From Gammaproteobacteria bacterium (GTDB lineage Bacteria; Pseudomonadota; Gammaproteobacteria; Burkholderiales; Rhodocyclaceae), in assembly GCA_018825305.1 (NCBI GenBank), contig JAHJEO010000019.1, positions 1 through 64,000 on the forward strand: 64,000 nt of DNA, read 5' to 3'. Both the position numbers and the translations under genes were made by a program. This document shows, piece after piece, positions 59,256 through 64,000 of this stretch (position 1 is the first letter of the stretch; every line of letters begins with the position of its first letter). The notes beneath the pieces are model-generated. The model saw only the letters and a program-made list of their open reading frames with translations, did no database searches and had not been told where the DNA came from.

Positions 59256-60362
59256 TCAATTCGTCGCCATCGCATCTTTGCGCGACGGCTTGTTCAGTGC
59301 TTCCCTAGCCAGGTTTCCAGCCAGATCGCCAATGCTGCGCATCTGCCGTGCCCAGGCCGGGCCATGGGGCGCCAGGGCCGGCAATGCGGCACGGAAGGCC
59401 GGCCAGGCAGCGGCAACATCGCCTTTGCCGTTCCATGCGCGCCAGAAGTCCGTCAAGGCGACTGCGGTCGTTTCGTCAAGCCCTTCCGAGTACAGATTGA
59501 GGAAGGCTTCGAGCTTGCCGTGATGGACGTCGTCGGCCTGTGGATATATCTGCCAGACGAAGGGGCGCTCGGCCCACTGGGCGCGAACAAAGGAGTCCTC
59601 GCCGCGAACGAAGTTCAGATCGCAGGCAGAGAGAGAGGAATCGTAATTCGCTTGTGGCACGAAGGGCAGGGCACGAAGCGACAACGCGCCACGCTCGGCC
59701 AGCGCCCCGGCGGGAAAGGGAGCACCGAGCCAGTTCGCCACCCGGCGGCGTGGCAGGCCATCGGCCACGCAACATTCCAGCGGCTCGCTGCCGGCGGCCC
59801 AAGCATCGAGCAGGCCGGGCAGGGCAGGGTTGTCGTAGCAGAACAGGGACACGGTGAGCGGCCCCGAAAAAGTCGGCGCTGGCGGCACGGCGAGATTACG
59901 CTCTCGAATCAGGCCGCCGGTCCCCGACGCAAAACCCGGAAAGAAGAAATGCTTGCTCAGCGGTAGGCGGGGATGCGGCGAGGCGAGGCCGTGGCAGCCC
60001 GCTACCCAGTCTTCGGCCGAAAGATATTCGAGGTTGATCCACACCGGCTGCCTTGGCTGTTCCGCCATTGCCGCGACATAAGCGGGCGGCAATTCGCAGG
60101 CAAAAGCTTCGATCACTATCTGCGCTGGCGTCACGACCGGGAAGGGTGCCGACCAGATCCTGATTTCCACGCCATCGACCGATTGCCGTTCGAGCGCCTG
60201 ATCGATGCCGGGTCGCAACAGTGCCAGCGGGGCGGTATCGTCGATCCAAAGTCGCACGCGCCAGCCATGCTCAACCGTCAGCTGGCGTGCAAGCCGCCAG
60301 CTGACGCCGGCATCGCCGAGGTTGTCGACCACGGCGCAGAATATGTCGCAGGAAGGGTTCAT
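59256..60362 (-). CDS. earP: EF-P arginine rhamnosyltransferase EarP
   Basis: The 368-residue GT-B glycosyltransferase attaches rhamnose from TDP-rhamnose to Arg32 of EF-P. The N-terminal motif VVDNLGDAGVSWRLARQL has catalytic Asp13 and Asp17; Glu255 in NFVRGEDSFVRAQWA corresponds to the third essential residue. The start at 60362 has GGAGG 11 bases upstream and matches the short N-terminus of the family. Residues 159-165 (VPPAPTF) are encoded by a copy of the dispersed repeat in the linker between the two Rossmann domains. It is 30 bases away from the divergent glycosylase gene. Confidence 0.95.
   Translation of the reverse strand: MNPSCDIFCAVVDNLGDAGVSWRLARQLTVEHGWRVRLWIDDTAPLALLRPGIDQALERQSVDGVEIRIWSAPFPVVTPAQIVIEAFACELPPAYVAAMAEQPRQPVWINLEYLSAEDWVAGCHGLASPHPRLPLSKHFFFPGFASGTGGLIRERNLAVPPAPTFSGPLTVSLFCYDNPALPGLLDAWAAGSEPLECCVADGLPRRRVANWLGAPFPAGALAERGALSLRALPFVPQANYDSSLSACDLNFVRGEDSFVRAQWAERPFVWQIYPQADDVHHGKLEAFLNLYSEGLDETTAVALTDFWRAWNGKGDVAAAWPAFRAALPALAPHGPAWARQMRSIGDLAGNLAREALNKPSRKDAMATN
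59867..59890 (+). repeat. dispersed 24-bp repeat, copy 9 (in earP)
   Basis: AAAAAGTCGGCGCTGGCG, GC, ACGG: identical in all 24 bases to the copy at 9202. It is antisense to earP and read there as VPPAPTF. Confidence 0.88.
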
Positions 60363-60392
60363 GGCACGCTCAACCTCCATTATCCTAGCCAA

Positions 60393-61013
60393 ATGCTTGA
60401 AAAATGCACCGTGTGCCCACGTCTGGCTGGATTTCTGGCCGAAATCCGCGGCGCCAATCCCGGCTATTTCGCCCGTCCCGTCCCGCCGTTTGGTGACACG
60501 AACGCGCGGCTGCTTATAGTGGGCCTCGCTCCGGGCATGCATGGCGCGAACCGTACCGGCCGGCCCTTCACTGGCGACTATGCCGGCATCCTGCTGTACG
60601 AGACGCTGCATCGCTTCGGCTTTGGCTCGCAGCCGGTGTCGGAGGCGGCCGACGACAACCTCGTGTTGCGCGACTGCCGCATCACCAACGCCGTGAAGTG
60701 CCTGCCGCCGGCGAACAAGCCGGAGCCTGCCGAGATCCGCGCCTGCAATCGCTTCCTCAGCAGCGAACTGGCCGATTCGCCGGACGTTCGGGTGATCCTC
60801 GCGCTCGGCCTCGTGGCGCACAAGGCGGTACTGATGGCAGTGGGGCTGAAACAGGGCGCACTGCCTTTCGGCCACGGAGCACGTCATGTCCTGCCGGACG
60901 GTAGGATACTGATCGATTCCTACCATTGCAGCCGCTACAACACGCAGACGCGCCGCCTTACCAGCGCCGGCTTTCACGATGTCTTCCGATCCATCCGCGC
61001 CGAACTCGACTGA
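60393..61013 (+). CDS. family-5 uracil-DNA glycosylase
   Basis: The 206-residue iron-sulfur glycosylase belongs to the UdgB group. The cluster-binding N-terminus is EKCTVCPRLAGF; the active-site motif GLAPGMHGANRTGRPFTGDYAG is the family-5 type; NAVKCLPP and SYHCSRYNTQTRRLT are the further conserved motifs. It removes uracil, hypoxanthine or xanthine from DNA. The ATG at 60393 starts MLEKC. It overlaps uvrC by 35 bases, so base-excision and nucleotide-excision genes are in one unit. Divergent from earP. Confidence 0.9.
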   Translation: MLEKCTVCPRLAGFLAEIRGANPGYFARPVPPFGDTNARLLIVGLAPGMHGANRTGRPFTGDYAGILLYETLHRFGFGSQPVSEAADDNLVLRDCRITNAVKCLPPANKPEPAEIRACNRFLSSELADSPDVRVILALGLVAHKAVLMAVGLKQGALPFGHGARHVLPDGRILIDSYHCSRYNTQTRRLTSAGFHDVFRSIRAELD

Positions 61014-62841
61014 AGTCGGCGCGGCCTTGCCGGCGTTCGACGCCCGGGAGTTCCTGACGACACTAACCGACGCACCAGGCGTCTATCGCATGCTCGATGC
61101 CGGCGAGGCTGTGCTCTATATCGGCAAGGCCAAGAACCTCAAGCGCCGCGTCTCGTCGTATTTTCAGAAGTCCGGCCACAGCCCGCGCATCGCGCTGATG
61201 CTGCAGCAGGTGGCGAAAGTCGAGACCACCGCGACGCGATCCGAGGCCGAGGCGCTGATCCTCGAAAACACGTTGATCAAGAAACTCGCGCCGAAGTACA
61301 ACATCCTCTTCCGCGACGACAAGTCCTACCCCTACATCTGCCTTTCGGGTGACGAGTTTCCCCGGCTCGCTTTTCATCGCGGCGCCTTCGACCGCAAGTC
61401 GCGCTACTTCGGGCCCTTTCCCAACGGCTATGCCGTGCGTGAAAGCATCCAACTGCTGCAGAAGACTTTCCTGCTGCGCACCTGCGAAAACGCCGTCTTC
61501 GCCCACCGCTCGCGGCCCTGTCTGATGCACCAGATCCACCGCTGCAAGGCACCCTGCGTCGGCCTGATCTCGGCGATGGACTACGCAACCGATGCCCGCT
61601 TGGCCGAGCTATTCCTGCGCGGTCGGCACGGCGAGGTCATCGACAGGCTGACAGCGCTGATGGAAGCCGCGGCTGCCGACCTGCAGTTCGAGCAGGCCGC
61701 GGCACTGCGCGATCAGATTCGCGCCCTGCAGGCGGTGCTGCATCGCCAGTTCGTCAGCTCGACCCGGGGTGAAAACGTCGATGTGCTCGCCGTGGCCAGC
61801 ACCCACGGCGAACTTTGCGTCAATCTCGCGATGGTTCGCGGCGGCCTTCATCTCGGCGATCGTGCGTTCTTCCCGAAAGGCGATGCCGCGGCCACGCCGG
61901 CCGAAGCGCTGGCCGCCTTCGTCGGCCAGCATTATGCGGCGCACCCGCCACCGGCGCGGCTGATCGTTGCCACCGAAAATCTTGAGTCGATCGGGGAGGA
62001 GGTCCCATGGACCGGGGAGGGCAAGCCGATCCCCATTGGCGCCGCGCGCAACGAGATGGAGCGGGCCTGGCTGGCCATGGCCGAGAACAATGCCCGCCTC
62101 GCCATCGACAGCCGCCGCCAGACCAAGAGTCGCGCCGGTGCCCGACTGCTGGCACTGGCCGAGGCGCTGAGCCTGGCCGATCCGCCGGCACGCATCGAGT
62201 GCTTCGACATCAGCCATACCATGGGGGAGGGAACCGTTGCCTCCTGCGTCGTCTGCGTCGACGGCACGATGAAAAAATCGGACTATCGCCGTTTCAACAT
62301 CAGCGGCATCGAGCCGGGCGACGACTATGCGGCGATGCGCCAGGCGCTGACCCGGCGCTACGAGAAGGTCGCCACCGGCGAGGCGGCCGCACCCGACCTG
62401 ATCCTGATCGACGGCGGCAAGGGCCAGCATGGCGTTGCCCGCGAGGTGTTGGCAGAGCTTGGGCTGCCATATCTGGCCAGTGTCGGCGTTGCCAAGGGCG
62501 AAGAGCGCAAGCCCGGCGCGGAGACGCTGTTCCGCGACACGAGCCCAACCGAGCCGCTACAATTGGCGCCGGACCACCCGGGCCTCCACCTGATTCAGGA
62601 AATCCGCGACGAGGCCCACCGATTTGCCATTGCCGGACATCGAGCACGGCGCGCCAAGGTGCGTGGGCGCTCGAAACTGGAAGATATTGCAGGCATCGGG
62701 CCGACACGGCGACGCAAGTTGCTGGCGCAGTTCGGCGGACTCGATGGCGTGATCAGTGCTACTGTCGAAGATCTTTGTCGCGTCGATGGCATCAGCCGCA
62801 AGCTGGCCGAAGAAATACACCAACAACTGCACGCCAACTGA
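60979..62841 (+). CDS. uvrC: UvrABC system protein C
   Basis: The 620-residue dual nuclease makes both incisions in excision repair. The GIY-YIG domain reads APGVYRMLDAGEAVLYIGKAKNLKRRVSSYF at about 33-63 (split here for length), the UVR motif is in the AAADLQFEQAAALRDQIRAL region, and the C-terminal RNase H-like nuclease has ECFDISHTMGEGTVAS and LILIDGGKGQ. A tandem helix-hairpin-helix (EDIAGIGPTRRRKLL and DLCRVDGISRKLAEEI) closes the protein. uvrB is at 3779. Confidence 0.97.
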   Translation: MSSDPSAPNSTEVGAALPAFDAREFLTTLTDAPGVYRMLDAGEAVLYIGKAKNLKRRVSSYFQKSGHSPRIALMLQQVAKVETTATRSEAEALILENTLIKKLAPKYNILFRDDKSYPYICLSGDEFPRLAFHRGAFDRKSRYFGPFPNGYAVRESIQLLQKTFLLRTCENAVFAHRSRPCLMHQIHRCKAPCVGLISAMDYATDARLAELFLRGRHGEVIDRLTALMEAAAADLQFEQAAALRDQIRALQAVLHRQFVSSTRGENVDVLAVASTHGELCVNLAMVRGGLHLGDRAFFPKGDAAATPAEALAAFVGQHYAAHPPPARLIVATENLESIGEEVPWTGEGKPIPIGAARNEMERAWLAMAENNARLAIDSRRQTKSRAGARLLALAEALSLADPPARIECFDISHTMGEGTVASCVVCVDGTMKKSDYRRFNISGIEPGDDYAAMRQALTRRYEKVATGEAAAPDLILIDGGKGQHGVAREVLAELGLPYLASVGVAKGEERKPGAETLFRDTSPTEPLQLAPDHPGLHLIQEIRDEAHRFAIAGHRARRAKVRGRSKLEDIAGIGPTRRRKLLAQFGGLDGVISATVEDLCRVDGISRKLAEEIHQQLHAN

Positions 62842-62843
62842 AG

Positions 62844-63434
62844 ATGCCGCTCAACATACCAAACCTGCTGACATGGGCGCGCATCCTGCTGATCCCGGCG
62901 TTCGTCTGCGTTTTCTACCTGCCGGCGGACTGGCTGGCGCCAAAGCATCAAAACCAGCTGGCGACGGCGTTCTTCGTCGTCGCCGCCGTAACCGACTGGT
63001 TCGATGGCTGGCTGGCCCGCAAGCTCGGGCAAATGACGGCCTTCGGTGCATTCCTCGACCCGGTTGCCGACAAATTGATGGTAGCCGCTGCTTTGATCGT
63101 CCTGCTCAAACTCGGCCGCGTCGATGCGATCATCGCCTTCATCATCATCGGCAGGGAAATCACCATCTCCGCGCTGCGCGAATGGATGGCGCACATCGGC
63201 GCATCGAAAAGTGTGGCGGTCTCCTTCATTGGCAAGCTAAAGACTACTGCCCAGATGGTCGCCGTTCCGCTGCTGCTTTACCACGAGCCGCTGGGCGTGC
63301 TTGATCCTCAGTTGGCCGGCACCTGGCTCATCTACGTCGCGGCAGTGCTGACGCTCTGGTCGATGATCTACTACATCCGAATGGCATGGCCGGAGATTCT
63401 TGCGCGGACCGGAAGCAACCGCGAGGGGGATTAA
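62844..63434 (+). CDS. pgsA: CDP-diacylglycerol-glycerol-3-phosphate 3-phosphatidyltransferase
   Basis: The 196-residue integral membrane enzyme makes phosphatidylglycerol phosphate. The CDP-alcohol phosphotransferase motif DG-xx-AR-x8-G-xxx-D-xxx-D is visible in DGWLARKLGQMTAFGAFLDP followed by VADK. About five membrane helices. It follows uvrC by two bases, and three tRNA genes follow, the same order as in E. coli. Confidence 0.96.
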   Translation: MPLNIPNLLTWARILLIPAFVCVFYLPADWLAPKHQNQLATAFFVVAAVTDWFDGWLARKLGQMTAFGAFLDPVADKLMVAAALIVLLKLGRVDAIIAFIIIGREITISALREWMAHIGASKSVAVSFIGKLKTTAQMVAVPLLLYHEPLGVLDPQLAGTWLIYVAAVLTLWSMIYYIRMAWPEILARTGSNREGD

Positions 63435-63458
63435 GTTATGAAAAAACGTCGGCTCGCG

Positions 63459-63486
63459 TTGACACAAGAAGAAAGGTCGATATAAT
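63459..63486 (+). promoter_or_regulatory. sigma-70 promoter of the tRNA cluster
   Basis: TTGACA (63459-63464) and TATAAT (63481-63486) with a 16-base spacer, both perfect consensus boxes, end 13 bases before tRNA-Gly. Confidence 0.9.
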
Positions 63487-63499
63487 TCGCGCCTGTTCT

Positions 63500-63575
63500 G
63501 CGGGAGTAGCTCAGTTGGTAGAGCGATACCTTGCCAAGGTATAGGTCGAGAGTTCGAGACTCTTCTCCCGCTCCA
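63500..63575 (+). tRNA. tRNA-Gly (anticodon GCC)
   Basis: 76 bases fold as a cloverleaf with acceptor GCGGGAG/CTCCCGC, anticodon loop TTGCCAA and T-arm GAGAGTTCGAGACTCTT region. The CCA end is encoded. First of three tRNAs after pgsA. Confidence 0.96.
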
Positions 63576-63582
63576 GAATTCG

Positions 63583-63619
63583 AAAAAGGGAAAGCGACAG
63601 TAATCCGCTTTCCCTTTTT
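63583..63619 (+). terminator. terminator-like hairpin between tRNA-Gly and tRNA-Cys
   Basis: AAAAAGGGAAAGCG (63583-63596) pairs with CGCTTTCCCTTTTT (63606-63619) and ends in a T-run. It lies inside the tRNA cluster, so the downstream tRNAs need read-through or their own promoter. It might also serve as a processing signal. Confidence 0.75.
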
Positions 63620-63648
63620 TCCTGAAACGCTTGCCCCAAGCTGTTTTC

Positions 63649-63722
63649 GGCGCGATCGCATAGTGGCCGTGCAACGGATTGCAAATCCGTCTACCCCAGT
63701 TCGATTCTGGGTCGCGCCTCCA
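63649..63722 (+). tRNA. tRNA-Cys (anticodon GCA)
   Basis: 74 bases with acceptor GGCGCGA/TCGCGCC, anticodon loop TTGCAAA, T-arm CCCAGTTCGATTCTGGG, and encoded CCA. Confidence 0.96.
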
Positions 63723-63769
63723 AACTTTTCCAACGCAAGCTCTTGCCGTTCCGGCAAACTGACGCCCGT

Positions 63770-63854
63770 GCCCGGATGGTGAAATTGGTAGACACAAGGG
63801 ACTTAAAATCCCTCGGCGAAAGCCATACCGGTTCGATTCCGGTTCCGGGCACCA
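63770..63854 (+). tRNA. tRNA-Leu (anticodon TAA)
   Basis: 85 bases with acceptor GCCCGGA/TCCGGGC, a long variable arm (TCGGCGAAAGCC region), anticodon TAA in ACTTAAAAT, and encoded CCA. It follows tRNA-Cys by 47 bases. Confidence 0.96.
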
Positions 63855-64000
63855 CGAATCCCGAATACCTGTTTGGGACTGCGCGGCAACTGCCAACATG
63901 ATCGTTCTTGACTTGGTTTGTGGGAACGGCCACCCCTTCGAAGGGTGGTTAGCCACGACTCCCGCCTTCGACGAGCAAGTTTCAAAGGGCTTGGTGGGTT
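63855..64000. other. end of window, non-coding with a hairpin
   Basis: No supported gene in the last 146 bases. A GC-rich inverted repeat (CCACCC/GGGTGG around TTCGAA, 63930-63948) is present but lacks a T-run. The region is downstream of tRNA-Leu, a site type often used by integrases, yet nothing of the kind is visible before the window ends. Confidence 0.35.

Noticed and set aside
61010-61035. Possible repeat copy near the start of uvrC (GAAGTCGGCGCGGCC)
   Set aside because: Only the first ten bases resemble the repeat; the second half does not match.

Overview
The window is a GC-rich, gene-dense stretch of a betaproteobacterial chromosome, most likely from the Rhodocyclales or a close relative. 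This is inferred from gene order and protein character, not from a database search. The evidence is the block rpoE-rseA-rseB-rseC-mucD-glutaredoxin-lepA-lepB-DUF4845-rnc-era-recO-pdxJ-acpS-nagZ, the block yceD-rpmF-plsX-fabH-fabD-fabG-acpP-fabF, an elongation factor P with Arg32 next to its rhamnosyltransferase EarP, and uvrC-pgsA followed by tRNA-Gly, tRNA-Cys and tRNA-Leu.

Layout. Positions 1-2350 look like an accessory edge: a small HTH protein, a zinc-ribbon membrane protein, a hairpin-rich gap and a small membrane protein, ending at tRNA-Asn. Next come an aromatic/aspartate aminotransferase, uvrB and a response-regulator diguanylate cyclase. A long minus-strand run (18283 down to 6938) holds ATP-grasp, alpha-E, a trypsin-like protease, an ABC-F ATPase, a methyltransferase, parE, a PIN/RHH toxin-antitoxin pair and parC. 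Divergent from it (18441-22614) are the Anbu proteasome-like peptidase and an 1100-residue transglutaminase/DUF2126 protein. Then follow a Na+/H+ antiporter and, convergent to it, a TRAP dctQ-dctM-sulP unit; both the antiporter and SulP end in cyclic-nucleotide-binding domains. After a low-molecular-weight phosphatase come rne and, divergently, rluC-gph-Rieske-sppA, a methylase and Maf. The fatty-acid cluster, ygfX, a PDC-like sensor and nadB lead to the sigma-E operon and the lepA-to-nagZ run. The right end carries efp/earP, a family-5 uracil-DNA glycosylase, uvrC, pgsA and three tRNAs.

How the genes work together. Most of the window is housekeeping: lipid synthesis, envelope stress, ribosome/RNA maturation, DNA repair and topology. 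The more specialised unit is 15114-22614, where an amide-ligase-like ATP-grasp protein, an alpha-helical partner, a transglutaminase-like protein, Anbu and a trypsin-like protease lie together. This resembles the predicted peptide-synthesis or tagging systems built around Anbu, here with an extra linked protease.

The most unusual signal is a dispersed non-palindromic ~24-bp repeat (AAAAGTCGGCGCTGGCG, two variable bases, ACGG). Six strong and three degenerate copies lie in both orientations. Eight of the nine are inside genes and are read through in frame. Depending on orientation and frame they encode [14 protein letters not shown] or RQRRLF segments, mostly at termini or linkers of conserved proteins (ParC twice, EarP, RseC, Rieske, RNase E, PlsX, FabH). 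I found no transposase, CRISPR array or prophage structure.
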